Position numbers and translations under genes: made by a program | Shown: in pieces, positions 1 through 8,083 of the stretch | Position numbering within the stretch: the first letter of the stretch is position 1 | Layout of the letters: each line of letters opens with the position of its first letter | Notes under the pieces: model-generated | The model's database searches: none | What the model saw: only the letters and a program-made list of their open reading frames with translations | What the model was told of the DNA's origin: nothing | Origin: Candidatus Elusimicrobium euhamitermitis | Lineage (GTDB): Bacteria; Elusimicrobiota; Elusimicrobia; Elusimicrobiales; Elusimicrobiaceae | DNA: 22,376 nucleotides | Assembly: GCA_031254225.1 (NCBI GenBank) | Contig: JAIRUU010000116.1 | Location: forward strand, 1-22,376 | Reading direction: 5' to 3'

Positions 1-579
1 GGTTCCCCGACGATAACGTCGGAAAGCATTGACAAAATAATCCTTACCACGGACTATGCTTTGGAAGTCTGGAGCGTGGACAATTTTCTGGGCGGGTTTT
101 CCGTGGGGCCGTTTATCAACGCGGAATATGACACGGAATTTACGCCGGTCTTGAACGCCAACCGCAGGCAGGTTGCGCGCGCAAGAGGCGGTTTAAAACT
201 TTTTAAAGGCAAGCTTATTAAAGAGTTTTACGTCGCCGGCGTTTACGAATATGATTTTACGGACAATCCTGCTTCAAACAACTTTGCGGCGGAAACCGGC
301 ATAAAAATTGAGCAGCCCATACGCGAAGGCGTGAAAGCGACGTATGACGCGTTTTTCAGGGATTATATTTCCAACAGCGTTGATCGTTTTTCAAACCTTG
401 ATTATGAGGCCGGCGTTAACGCCAGGCTTGACGTGCTGGTGTTTAAAAATTTCGCGGTCGCGCCTTTTATAAGTTATTACGCGGCGCAGGCGGCCAAATT
501 CGGCGGCGTGGGGCAAAATCTTTTCGTAGGCGTTTCGTTCTCGTGGAGCAATGTTTTCAAAGAAGCCGGCAGAAGATAA
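1..579 (+). CDS. Partial outer-membrane beta-barrel protein (3' end)
   Basis: The frame is open from base 1 to the TAA at 577-579, so this is the C-terminal ~192 residues of a longer protein whose start lies outside the window. The visible part alternates hydrophobic and polar residues in short strands broken by Gly/Asn/Asp turns (for example FSVGPFINAEYDTEF and FAVAPFISYYAAQ). It nears its end with an aromatic-rich strand, LFVGVSFSWSNVF. This pattern is typical of transmembrane beta-barrels of the outer membrane. No catalytic motif is visible and I do not recognise a named family. A strong intrinsic terminator follows 25 bases after the stop, so it is the last gene of its transcript. The class is moderately sure; the function is unknown. 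Confidence 0.6.
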   Translation, partial: GSPTITSESIDKIILTTDYALEVWSVDNFLGGFSVGPFINAEYDTEFTPVLNANRRQVARARGGLKLFKGKLIKEFYVAGVYEYDFTDNPASNNFAAETGIKIEQPIREGVKATYDAFFRDYISNSVDRFSNLDYEAGVNARLDVLVFKNFAVAPFISYYAAQAAKFGGVGQNLFVGVSFSWSNVFKEAGRR

Positions 580-603
580 AATTCTGCGGACGCAAATATA
601 ATT

Positions 604-642
604 AATCAGCGCAATATAACAATATTGCGCTGATTTTATTTT
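604..642 (+). terminator. Rho-independent terminator of the barrel gene
   Basis: There is a perfect 14-bp stem (604-617 with 622-635), a four-base loop (aaca) and a following T-rich tail (TTATTTT). It lies just after the stop at 579. The T tail is on the plus side, so it serves the upstream plus-strand gene. Confidence 0.85.
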
Positions 643-660
643 AAGGGGGGGATAAAAATT

Positions 661-845
661 CCGAAGAAAAAACGGAGAGTATACTAACAACAACAATAAT
701 CTCCAAAACAAATTTTTCACAGGATTTTGGTGTATTTTTGATTTTTCCCGTAGAGAGGTACATTGTAAGGAACCGCGAAGCGGGCCATGTCCGAACGCAG
801 GGAAAAATCAAAAATTCGCCAAAAGCCGAAGAAAAAAACGGAGAG
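661..845. repeat. Direct repeat pair flanking a short insert at the tRNA-Ser 3' end
   Basis: CCGAAGAAAAAACGGAGAG at 661-679 recurs at 826-845 with one extra A. The right copy contains the discriminator base and most of the acceptor 3' strand of tRNA-Ser (cggagag, 839-845). The left copy therefore duplicates the tRNA 3' end about 165 bases away. The interval carries a palindromic element (725-824). The arrangement looks like a scar of insertion at a tRNA end or a segmental duplication. No integrase is present. Confidence 0.6.
725..824. repeat. Palindromic AT-armed element with internal hairpin
   Basis: The left arm at 725-749 and right arm at 800-824 are inverted copies of 25 bases with two mismatches (core TTTTTGATTTTTCCC / GGGAAAAATCAAAAA). 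They enclose about 50 bases with a small inner hairpin (CCGCGAAGCGG, 773-783). Arms, size and an inner CGAAGCG motif resemble the element at 16249-16371, suggesting one repeat family, possibly MITE-like. No coding potential is evident. Confidence 0.65.
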
Positions 846-925
846 GGAGGGATTCGAACCCACGGTGGAGTTTCCCCCACACTTGTTTTCAAGACAAGCG
901 CCTTAAACCGCTCGGCCACCTCTCC
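839..925 (-). tRNA. tRNA-Ser, anticodon UGA
   Basis: On the minus strand the sequence opens GGAGAGG and closes CCTCTCC plus discriminator G at 839, giving a perfect 7-bp acceptor stem. The D arm begins TGGCCGAGCGG, the anticodon arm is CTTGTCTTGAAAACAAG with anticodon TGA, and the T arm contains GGTTCGAATCC. A long variable arm (GTGGGGGAAACTCCAC region) marks it as a class II tRNA, and together with the anticodon this gives serine. CCA is not encoded. A T7 run directly follows the 3' end on the minus strand and may terminate transcription. Confidence 0.96.
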
Positions 926-976
926 AAAATCTGTTTTTATATTTTACTAAATATAGACTTTTGGGCTGTAAAAAAT

Positions 977-2860
977 TTAAGCTGAAAGTTTTTCTATTTT
1001 GGAGGAAAGTTCCAGCCACCTGGCTTCGGCTTTTTCAATGTCTTTTATTTTGTAAGCCAGTTCTTTGCTTTTTTGCTGCTCAAATTTTTTGATAAGTTCT
1101 TCTTCCAGCCGGCCGCGGTCCGCCTGCATTTCGGAAAGCGCGCGCTCAAGGTCTTTGAGTTCTTTTTTCAGCGGCGCGGTTTCAAGACGCTTTTGGGCTT
1201 CAAGACGGCGGCGGGTCTCCCTGTTTTGTTCTTCCGGCGGCAGAGACGGGTCCGGCGCTGCGGGAGCCGCCTCAAAAGTGCCGTTTAAAATTTTCTGTCT
1301 GTAATCTTCCGTGTCGCCGTTAAAATGGTGCACGCCGCCGTTTCCGACGTACCACAGCCTGTCGCATACTAAACTTATCATATGTAAATCGTGCGTAATC
1401 AAAATTACCGCGCCTTCATATTCGTTAAGCGCTTCCACGAGAGCGGAGCGCGAAACTATGTCAAGGTGGTTCGTGGGCTCGTCCAAAATCAGCACGTGCG
1501 GCTTGTCTTTTGTAATGAGCGCGAGCATGAGGCGCGCCTTTTCCCCGCCGGAAAGTTTTGCTATTTTAGTGTCCGCCTTATTTTTGTTTAAACCGAAGCC
1601 GCCCAGGTGCGTGTAAACTTTTAACGACGGAACAAAGCCGAACGCTTCGCTCATAATTTCAAAAGCGGTTTTGTCCAAGTCAAATTCTTCCGTCTGATGC
1701 TGCGCAAAATACGCCACGCGCAGTTTGCGGGATTTTTTTGTTTTTCCGCGCAGCAGAGGCAGGCGCGCGGCCAGCACTTTTGCAAGCGTTGATTTGCCGT
1801 TGCCGTTTGCGCCGAGCAGGGCTATTTTATCGTCCTGGCTCAAAGTGATGTTTAAATCTTTAAGCACTATTTTCTCGCCGTAATCATAATCCCCGCCGGT
1901 AACGTAACCGGCCTGCCCGTCTTCAATGGTAATCAGATACGGCGGCAGAGAGTCCGGCTGCGGGAAAATAAACTGGACCTGCGCGTCCACGGGCACGGGC
2001 GGCGCGTCGCCCATTTTTTCAAGCATTTTGAGACGGCTCTGCGCCTGCGCGGCTTTGCTGGCTTTGTAACGGAAACGGTCCACGAACGACTGCAAATGCG
2101 CGCGTTTTATTTCATGCTGTTTTGCGGCGGCCTGCGCGTTTTCTTTTTCAATTTCGCGCGTTTTTTCAAACGTGTCGTAATTGCCGTTGTAAGATTTTAA
2201 TTTTTGCTCGTCCATGAGCACTATGCGTTCGCAGAGTTTGTTCAAAATGCCGCGGTCGTGGCTGATGATGATTATGGTTCGGTCAAGTTTTTCAAGATAA
2301 TTTTCCAGCCAGATGGAAGTTTCAAGGTCAAGGTGGTTCGTCGGCTCGTCCAGCAGCAGAATTTCAGACGGGGAAAATAACGTGGCCGCCAGCGCGGCGC
2401 GCACGCGCCAGCCGCCGGAAAATTCTTTAAGCGGTTTGTTAAAATCAGTCTGCGTAAACCCCAGGCCGCTCAAAATCGCCGCCGCGCGCGCGGCCGCGCT
2501 GTGCACGCCCAGGCGGTTAAGTTCGTCGTGGATTTCCGCTATGCGGCGGCCGTCGTGCGTTTTATTAAGTTCGTCCTGCAGTTTTTTCACGCGCGCGTCC
2601 GCGTTTAAAATAAAATCCATAAGCGGCAGGTCCGTATTTTCAATTTCCTGTTTTACCGTGGAAATTGTTACGTCGGAATTTATATTTATTGAACCGTTTT
2701 CCGGCGCGAGTTTGCCCAGGATTAAATTAAATAAAGTCGTTTTCCCGCAGCCATTGACGCCGACGAGACCGATTTTCTGCCCGCGCGCCACAAACAAATC
2801 CGCGCCCTTTAAAAGCGTGCGCAGACCGAAACTGTAGGATAAATTTTTTATGTCTATCAT
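977..2860 (-). CDS. ABC-F family ATPase (ribosome-associated)
   Basis: This 627-residue protein has two ATP-binding cassettes and no membrane domain, the ABC-F layout. ABC-F proteins act on the ribosome, typically at the E site, in translation or antibiotic protection. Cassette 1 has Walker A GVNGCGKTT (34-42), signature FSGGW (147-151), Walker B ILLLDEPTNHLD (167-178) and switch His201. Cassette 2 has GANGNGKST (350-358), LSGGE (436-440) and VLILDEPTNHLD (456-467). A charged linker (about 230-285) joins the cassettes, and a charged C-terminal coiled coil (about 545-627) follows, as in Uup/YheS-type members. All catalytic residues are intact. The ATG at 2858-2860 lacks an obvious Shine-Dalgarno sequence. 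A possible extended -10 promoter lies just upstream. The subfamily is not resolved from sequence alone. Confidence 0.95.
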   Translation of the reverse strand: MIDIKNLSYSFGLRTLLKGADLFVARGQKIGLVGVNGCGKTTLFNLILGKLAPENGSININSDVTISTVKQEIENTDLPLMDFILNADARVKKLQDELNKTHDGRRIAEIHDELNRLGVHSAAARAAAILSGLGFTQTDFNKPLKEFSGGWRVRAALAATLFSPSEILLLDEPTNHLDLETSIWLENYLEKLDRTIIIISHDRGILNKLCERIVLMDEQKLKSYNGNYDTFEKTREIEKENAQAAAKQHEIKRAHLQSFVDRFRYKASKAAQAQSRLKMLEKMGDAPPVPVDAQVQFIFPQPDSLPPYLITIEDGQAGYVTGGDYDYGEKIVLKDLNITLSQDDKIALLGANGNGKSTLAKVLAARLPLLRGKTKKSRKLRVAYFAQHQTEEFDLDKTAFEIMSEAFGFVPSLKVYTHLGGFGLNKNKADTKIAKLSGGEKARLMLALITKDKPHVLILDEPTNHLDIVSRSALVEALNEYEGAVILITHDLHMISLVCDRLWYVGNGGVHHFNGDTEDYRQKILNGTFEAAPAAPDPSLPPEEQNRETRRRLEAQKRLETAPLKKELKDLERALSEMQADRGRLEEELIKKFEQQKSKELAYKIKDIEKAEARWLELSSKIEKLSA

Positions 2861-2902
2861 TTTTTTAAAAGAATAATATTGATTGTAACGTTATAAAGTT
2901 TT

Positions 2903-2911
2903 ATTATATCA
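2903..2911 (-). promoter_or_regulatory. Candidate extended -10 promoter for the ABC-F gene
   Basis: On the minus strand TGATATAAT gives a perfect -10 hexamer with the extended TG motif, about 43 bases before the ABC-F start codon. No good -35 is seen at the usual spacing, which the extended -10 could compensate for. It lies between the protease terminator and the ABC-F start. Confidence 0.5.
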
Positions 2912-2928
2912 TTTTCAGACGTAAAACC

Positions 2929-2964
2929 CGTAAAAACCGCCCGCGCGGGCGGGCGGTTTTTACG
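2929..2964 (-). terminator. Terminator after the metzincin-like protease gene
   Basis: A perfect 16-bp stem (2929-2944 with 2949-2964) has a GC-rich upper part and A/T-rich base, with loop gcgg. On the minus strand the T run sits in the 3' arm (GGTTTTTACG) with more T-rich sequence after it. It is 14 bases beyond the protease stop codon. Confidence 0.75.
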
Positions 2965-2977
2965 TTTTATTTTCGGT

Positions 2978-4345
2978 TTAACGAGACGTTAAAGAATAAA
3001 GCCGGTTTGCACTGTCCCGCAGTTTTTTTCTTTTTTCCAGAATATCTTTTTTTATCATATAGATCTGCGCTTCTTCAAATCTTTTTTCAAAATCTTTTAC
3101 CTCGGGCGGCAATAAAGGGAGCTCGGCTTTTTTGACAAGCCGCCGGTTTTCAAAATACTCCGCCGTGTTGGAAATATTTTTTTTATATCCGTCCCCGAAA
3201 AGTTCCCATTTTTCTTCCGCCATTGCCGCCGCTTTGATTAAATTTTGTTTTTTGACGTATATTATATAAGTATATTCCAGATATTTTTTATTGGAGGGGT
3301 GGTCTATTTTATTCTCCATCATGAAAAGCATATTTATATCCTGCTTTGCGAAATCCGCGTCTATAATTCCCGCGTCCGTCAGCTCTTTTTCAATTTTTGA
3401 GCCTGAAAAATTTTTATAATGCGCTGACTCATAATCTAATGAATATATGTTATCCGAAACAACGCTGAAAGGATAAAAGGTCGCTAAAACTTTTTCTTTT
3501 TTACTATATTTAAGAAACTGCGTTTCCTTTTTTGTTATTTGCTGGAAGCCATATTTAAAAACTATGCCGTCGCTGCATAAAGATTTAAACGTTCTGTCCT
3601 TATTATCCGCGCGGTCTATAAGCGTTATCATGGCGTCCGCGTCGTCGCAGGTTATATAATCTTCCTCTTTCATGAGCGCGGGTCTTCCCTGTATTGTCCC
3701 GTATGAACCGATGGAGGATAGATACGCGCCGTCGTCATAGTGGTCCCCGAGGCCCAGAGCGTGGCCGGCTTCATGGGCTACTATGTCCGCCGGCTCCAGC
3801 CTGCTGAGGCATATATATGGAAACGGCTCTGCCGCGAAAAAAGCGGCGCCAGGTTTATCTTCATTTTTGCACAACGTTTTTTCAATATAAATGGAAATGT
3901 CAAAAGGCTTCCAGGGCGTTGAAATATCGTTTTTCAGATAAAAAATATCACACTCTCCGCCGTATTTCAATTTTACGCCGCGGTTAAGTATGCTCATGAT
4001 ATCTTCAAACTCTTTTTCTCTGCCGGATTTTTTTATTTCCGCGGCGATGCCGGTTGTCCAGGTTTTAAAAGCGTCCGCTATTAAGCCCTGATATGTTGAT
4101 ATCAGGCTCTGATACGCGGGCGCGAGGGCTTCCCGTCTGTAATTCTTCATTGACGCGGGAAGCGATTCATAAAAAAGCGCCTTATCCGCATGCAGGCAAT
4201 AGGTTATTTCCTGATTATCTATGATTTTATCTATGAGGAATTTATCTCTGTTTTTGTCAAAATCCTTAATATGCACGGCCGCGGAAACATTGTCCGGCGC
4301 GCAAAAAAGGATTAAAAAGCATACCGGCAGTATTTTTATTTTCAT
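2978..4345 (-). CDS. Secreted metzincin-like zinc metalloprotease (putative)
   Basis: This 455-residue protein has an N-terminal signal peptide: basic start, hydrophobic stretch 4-15, likely cleavage after VSA at 20-22. The key feature is HEAGHALGLGD at 191-201: His191, Glu192 and His195, then Gly198 and Asp201. This fits the metzincin HExxHxxGxxH/D pattern with Asp as third zinc ligand, as in snapalysin. Met225 in GRPALMK could be the Met-turn, though it is unproven. Several Cys residues suggest disulfides outside the cytoplasm. The C-terminal ~200 residues are charged and of no family I recognise. No Shine-Dalgarno precedes the ATG at 4343-4345. It has its own terminator, and a terminator separates it from typA, so it is probably expressed independently. 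Substrate unknown. Confidence 0.7.
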   Translation of the reverse strand: MKIKILPVCFLILFCAPDNVSAAVHIKDFDKNRDKFLIDKIIDNQEITYCLHADKALFYESLPASMKNYRREALAPAYQSLISTYQGLIADAFKTWTTGIAAEIKKSGREKEFEDIMSILNRGVKLKYGGECDIFYLKNDISTPWKPFDISIYIEKTLCKNEDKPGAAFFAAEPFPYICLSRLEPADIVAHEAGHALGLGDHYDDGAYLSSIGSYGTIQGRPALMKEEDYITCDDADAMITLIDRADNKDRTFKSLCSDGIVFKYGFQQITKKETQFLKYSKKEKVLATFYPFSVVSDNIYSLDYESAHYKNFSGSKIEKELTDAGIIDADFAKQDINMLFMMENKIDHPSNKKYLEYTYIIYVKKQNLIKAAAMAEEKWELFGDGYKKNISNTAEYFENRRLVKKAELPLLPPEVKDFEKRFEEAQIYMIKKDILEKRKKLRDSANRLYSLTSR

Positions 4346-4378
4346 AATAATATTATGTTATTAACCGGCGGAAAAACA

Positions 4379-4417
4379 AGGCCCCAAAGACCTATAAGAG
4401 TATAGGTCTTTGGGCCT
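4379..4417 (-). terminator. Terminator of typA
   Basis: A 17-bp stem with one bulged C (4379-4396 with 4401-4417) has loop agag. On the minus strand it is followed by TTGTTTTT. It lies 20 bases after the typA stop and before the protease gene. Confidence 0.85.
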
Positions 4418-4436
4418 ATGCGGAAAATTGCGTTTA

Positions 4437-6275
4437 TTAATCCTCGTCGCTTTCTTCGGATTTTTCGCTGCGTTTGCGGGCGTGGACGTCTAATATTTTT
4501 TTGCGCAGACGTACGGACTGCGGCGTGATTTCCACAAGCTCGTCGGGCGCGATGTATTCTATAGCCTGCTCAAGCGTAAAAACGCGCTTGGGGCTTAAAG
4601 TGTACGCCTCGTCGGTAGCTTTGCTTCTCATATTGCTTAAGCGTTTGGCTTTTGCGGGGTTTACCACCAAATCATTTTCGCGGCTGTTCTGGCCGACTAT
4701 CATGCCGGCGTAAACATTCTGGCCAGGGTCAATAAAAAACTCCCCGCCGTCGGAAAGCGCGAAAATAGCGTAAGCCGTTGCCACGCCCGGCTCTTTTGCA
4801 ATAAACACGCCGTTGCGCCTGAGCGGGGATATGTCCGCCTTCGGGAAATATCCGTGAAAGCTGTGGTGCATTATGCCCTTGCCGCGCGTTGACGTGAGAA
4901 ATTCGTTTTTGAAACCTATGAGCGCGCGGGAGGCTATGGAATACTCAAGTCTCAGACGGTTTTCGCCTTCGCTGACCATATTTTCAAGCTTAGCGCCGCG
5001 GCCGCCCAGCAGTTCAAAAACAACGCCCTGGAAGTCAGACGTAATATCCAAAATCAGATATTCGTAAGGCTCCAGCGTCACGCCGTTTTCAATTTTATAA
5101 ATCACTTCGGGCGACGAGACCGACAGCTCAAACCCCTCGCGCCGCATGGTTTCAATTAAAATTGTCAAATGCAGTTCGCCGCGGCCGGAAACTTTGAATT
5201 TGCCCTCGCCTTCCATCTGTTCCACGATGAGGCCGACGTTGACGTGCGCCTCTTTTTCAAGCCGCGTTTTTAAGTGGCGGCTGGTTAAAAATTTCCCCTC
5301 GCGGCCGGCAAAGGGGGAATCGTTGACGAAGAAATCCATGGATATCGTCGGCTCGTCAATGGACAGCGGCGGAAGCGGAAGCGGAGAGTCCGGCTGGCAC
5401 GCCGTGTCCCCGACGTTGACGCCCTCAAGCCCCGCGACGGAAACAATATCGCCCGCCAGCGCCGTCTCAACTTCAACGTGCGCCAGGCCGGAAAATTTTT
5501 CAATTTTTACGGCTTTGCACGGCGTGGTCTCTCCGTCAGGTTTAACCAAAACCAGATTCTGGCCTTTGGAAATTTTTCCGGCGTAAATCCTGCCTATGCC
5601 GATAGAGCCCAGAAAATTATTATAATCCAAAATAGTTATCTGCATCTGAAGCGGCTTGCCGGGGAACGCCGCCGGCGGGGGGACGTGTTTTATAATGCTG
5701 TCAAAAAGCGGGCTTATGTCCGCGCCGCGTTTGGCCGCGTCGTCCGACGCCCAGCCTTCTTTGCCCGACGCGTAGAGAATGGGGAAATCAAGCTGCGCGT
5801 CCGTCGCGCCCAGTTCTATGAAGAGGTTAAACACGTCGTTGGCGGCGCGGTGCGGGTTGGCGTTCGCGCGGTCCATTTTATTTATCACGACTAAGGGGCG
5901 CAGGCCCAGCGCGAGGGCTTTGCGCAGAACAAAGCGCGTCTGCGGCATAGGGCCGTCAACGGCGTCCACCATCAAAATCGCGCCGTCAACCATTTTAAGC
6001 ACGCGCTCAACTTCGCTTCCGAAGTCCGCGTGGCCAGGGGTGTCAACTATATTTATAGTGTAATTTTTGTAAGGCACCGAAGTGCATTTTGCGAGAATGG
6101 TTATGCCGCGCTCGCGTTCCAGCGGATTGGAGTCAAGAACGGCGTCTTCCGACTGCAGGCCTTTTAAATTAAATTCGCCCGTGAGTTTTAACATTGCGTC
6201 AACTATAGTGGTTTTGCCGTGGTCTACGTGCGCTATTATGGCTATGTTTCTTACGTCTGAACGGTAGTTTTCCAT
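4437..6275 (-). CDS. typA: Translational GTPase TypA/BipA
   Basis: This 612-residue protein is full length for the family, which comprises ribosome-binding GTPases involved in stress responses and 50S assembly. The G motifs are complete: G1 AHVDHGKT (15-22), G2 RERGITI (54-60), G3 DTPGH (78-82) and G4 NKMD (132-135), with YASGKEG as G5. EF-G-like domains follow, and a BipA-specific C-terminal domain contains GKGIMHHSFHGY. The tail is short and acidic/basic (RSEKSEESDED). The start is supported by AAGGA a few bases before the ATG at 6273-6275. The gene is divergent from the pilus operon and shares a ~200-base intergenic region with it; its own promoter is not obvious there. Confidence 0.98.
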   Translation of the reverse strand: MENYRSDVRNIAIIAHVDHGKTTIVDAMLKLTGEFNLKGLQSEDAVLDSNPLERERGITILAKCTSVPYKNYTINIVDTPGHADFGSEVERVLKMVDGAILMVDAVDGPMPQTRFVLRKALALGLRPLVVINKMDRANANPHRAANDVFNLFIELGATDAQLDFPILYASGKEGWASDDAAKRGADISPLFDSIIKHVPPPAAFPGKPLQMQITILDYNNFLGSIGIGRIYAGKISKGQNLVLVKPDGETTPCKAVKIEKFSGLAHVEVETALAGDIVSVAGLEGVNVGDTACQPDSPLPLPPLSIDEPTISMDFFVNDSPFAGREGKFLTSRHLKTRLEKEAHVNVGLIVEQMEGEGKFKVSGRGELHLTILIETMRREGFELSVSSPEVIYKIENGVTLEPYEYLILDITSDFQGVVFELLGGRGAKLENMVSEGENRLRLEYSIASRALIGFKNEFLTSTRGKGIMHHSFHGYFPKADISPLRRNGVFIAKEPGVATAYAIFALSDGGEFFIDPGQNVYAGMIVGQNSRENDLVVNPAKAKRLSNMRSKATDEAYTLSPKRVFTLEQAIEYIAPDELVEITPQSVRLRKKILDVHARKRSEKSEESDED

Positions 6276-6378
6276 ATTTTCCTTGGACTGCGGATAACTG
6301 TCATATATATTTTATAAAATAATAATGCTTAACATATTGAAAATTTTTTGCTAAGCTTTTTACATGTACTATTTTATG

Positions 6379-6406
6379 TTTACAAAACGCGGGAAATTGA
6401 TATAAT
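6379..6406 (+). promoter_or_regulatory. Sigma-70 type promoter of the pilus assembly operon
   Basis: The -35 is TTTACA (6379-6384), the spacer is 16 bases and the -10 is a perfect TATAAT (6401-6406). The expected transcript start is near 6413, about 60 bases before the first operon ATG. Confidence 0.75.
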
Positions 6407-6412
6407 CTAATG

Positions 6413-6426
6413 GTACTCTTGAGTAC
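6413..6426. promoter_or_regulatory. Palindrome at the predicted transcript start
   Basis: GTACTC TT GAGTAC is a perfect 6-bp inverted repeat placed at the expected +1 of the pilus promoter. It could be a small operator or a 5' hairpin protecting the mRNA. The position is suggestive but no regulator is known. Confidence 0.4.
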
Positions 6427-6472
6427 GGGGTTTTTAAAATTAACTTTCTTACGCTTTTACTAGGAGCCGACG

Positions 6473-8074
6473 ATGCTTAAAAGAAATATCGTTCTTCTTA
6501 TGGCTGCATTTTTATTCGTTTCCGCCGGAAACGCGCCGCTGTGGGCGGACGCTAAAACGGACAAACAGCTTGCGCTTGGCAAGCAGCAGTTTGACGCCGG
6601 CGATTATGACAAAGCGCGCGACAATTTTATTGACGTCATGATGAGCGGCACGCCCGAACAGTCGCAGGAAGCAAACCAGTACATTAACAAAATTCATAAT
6701 AAAATAGCCAACATTACCGAGCCTGTTTTTGTGCCGAACGCGGGCGCGGCGGCCGCTTCTTCCGCGGGCGCTGCTTCGGAAACTTACGGGCCGTCTTATC
6801 AGGGGCATGATTTGGGCGCGGGAACGGGCACCGTAATTACAAACGACCTGGGCGGAACCGCAAGCGTGAGCGGCGGTACGGGCGAGAGCGGCACGACGAC
6901 CGACGCGCAGAAAGCAGCCGCGGCTTCTTTTGTTGTAACGTCTTTAAGACAGACGGCTATAGATTCTCTTAAAGCCACAAAAGGCGTTAAAATTTATTTC
7001 AGAAATAACGACGTGGACGCTATTGACATTGATCCTTCGGTTTTATTTACCTCGCCGTCCAAATTCAGCGCGAACGGCCGCAAAGTGCTTGAAAATATTT
7101 ATACTCTTATGGTGCTCAGCCCGCAGCCGACTTTTGTGGTTTTGCCGCCCGGCTCTTATACGGACAACGTTAAACTTGAAGGCGTTAAAAACGCCGTTTC
7201 CATGGCCGCCTACCTTATATATAGGGGCATTTCGCCGGCAAAGTTAAGCTATAATATGGGTCTTTATAATGAGGAGCCGCCGGCAAAATTCAGCAACCTT
7301 GACGGGCTGTCAATAGTTTTTGATTATGATACGCCGCCTGTTTTGAGTATGCCCAACTCCGGCGAGAAGCTGCCTGTCATGAGTCTTGCCATTGCGCCGT
7401 CCAGCCAGGCTATGTATTATGACGGCGAAGGCGGCATGCTGCTGGATTATTCCGTCATACAGACTTCGGCTCCTATATCAAACTGGACTTTGCAGATTAT
7501 ACAGCACGCGGCCGGCCAGAAATATTACGTCATAAGGCAGATAGAAGGCTCGGGCCCCGTATATACCCAGACTTTCTGGAACGGAAGGAAAAATTTCTAC
7601 GGCGACAAACTGCCTGCGGGCAATTATACCGCGCTTTTAACGGCGACGGACGCTTCGGGCAGAACAAAAAGTCTGAGACGTAAAATGACCATAGTCGCCG
7701 GCCGGCAGAAAACTGCGGGCGCGGGCACAAGCGCTTCCGCGGCAAACTATAAGTCTTCTTATTTATGGACAAGGCCAGGGAGAAGGAACGTTTCGCCGGA
7801 CATGAAACCTGCGGCGGACAACAGCGGTTACCAGCCGTACCAGCCCGCCGCTCCGGTCACGCCGGGGGCGGATTATTCAAGCGGTTACACGGCGGAAGAT
7901 TTCGCGATAGCAAATAACCAGGGTACAACTGCGGGCGCGGCTGTAAATACGGGCGCGGCCGCGGCTTACCAGCCGTATCAGCCCACGGGCGGCGCTGCGC
8001 CGTCGGCGGCGTCAACCGGCGCTGCGGCAGCGGGCGGGGATTACGAATATAACTATAACGCTAATAGTAAGTAA
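6473..8074 (+). CDS. Secreted multidomain protein (TPR-like, OmpA-like, Ig-like) heading the pilus operon
   Basis: This 533-residue protein has a signal peptide (hydrophobic 6-18, likely cleavage near WADA at 24-27). Residues 29-80 read as a TPR-like helical pair (LALGKQQFDAGDYDKARDNF). Residues 90-150 are Gly/Ala/Thr-rich linker. Residues 150-285 look like an OmpA/MotB-type C-terminal fold (SKFSANGRKVLENIYTLM, then a VVLPPGSY strand). Residues 330-410 resemble a FlgD-like Ig domain (LPAGNYTALLTATDASGRT). The tail is low-complexity with two YQPYQP repeats. AGGAG six bases upstream supports the ATG. It is the first gene of the pilus operon, 9 bases before pilM, so it may link the pilus complex to peptidoglycan or stabilise the secretin. 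The domain calls are by eye and the role is inferred. Confidence 0.65.
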   Translation: MLKRNIVLLMAAFLFVSAGNAPLWADAKTDKQLALGKQQFDAGDYDKARDNFIDVMMSGTPEQSQEANQYINKIHNKIANITEPVFVPNAGAAAASSAGAASETYGPSYQGHDLGAGTGTVITNDLGGTASVSGGTGESGTTTDAQKAAAASFVVTSLRQTAIDSLKATKGVKIYFRNNDVDAIDIDPSVLFTSPSKFSANGRKVLENIYTLMVLSPQPTFVVLPPGSYTDNVKLEGVKNAVSMAAYLIYRGISPAKLSYNMGLYNEEPPAKFSNLDGLSIVFDYDTPPVLSMPNSGEKLPVMSLAIAPSSQAMYYDGEGGMLLDYSVIQTSAPISNWTLQIIQHAAGQKYYVIRQIEGSGPVYTQTFWNGRKNFYGDKLPAGNYTALLTATDASGRTKSLRRKMTIVAGRQKTAGAGTSASAANYKSSYLWTRPGRRNVSPDMKPAADNSGYQPYQPAAPVTPGADYSSGYTAEDFAIANNQGTTAGAAVNTGAAAAYQPYQPTGGAAPSAASTGAAAAGGDYEYNYNANSK

Positions 8075-8083
8075 AGGGTTAAT

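Noticed and set aside
738..950. Plus-strand reading frame of 70 codons across the tRNA region
   Set aside because: It contains the peptide EGGIRTHGG, the usual false translation of an antisense tRNA-Ser; the tRNA explains the sequence.
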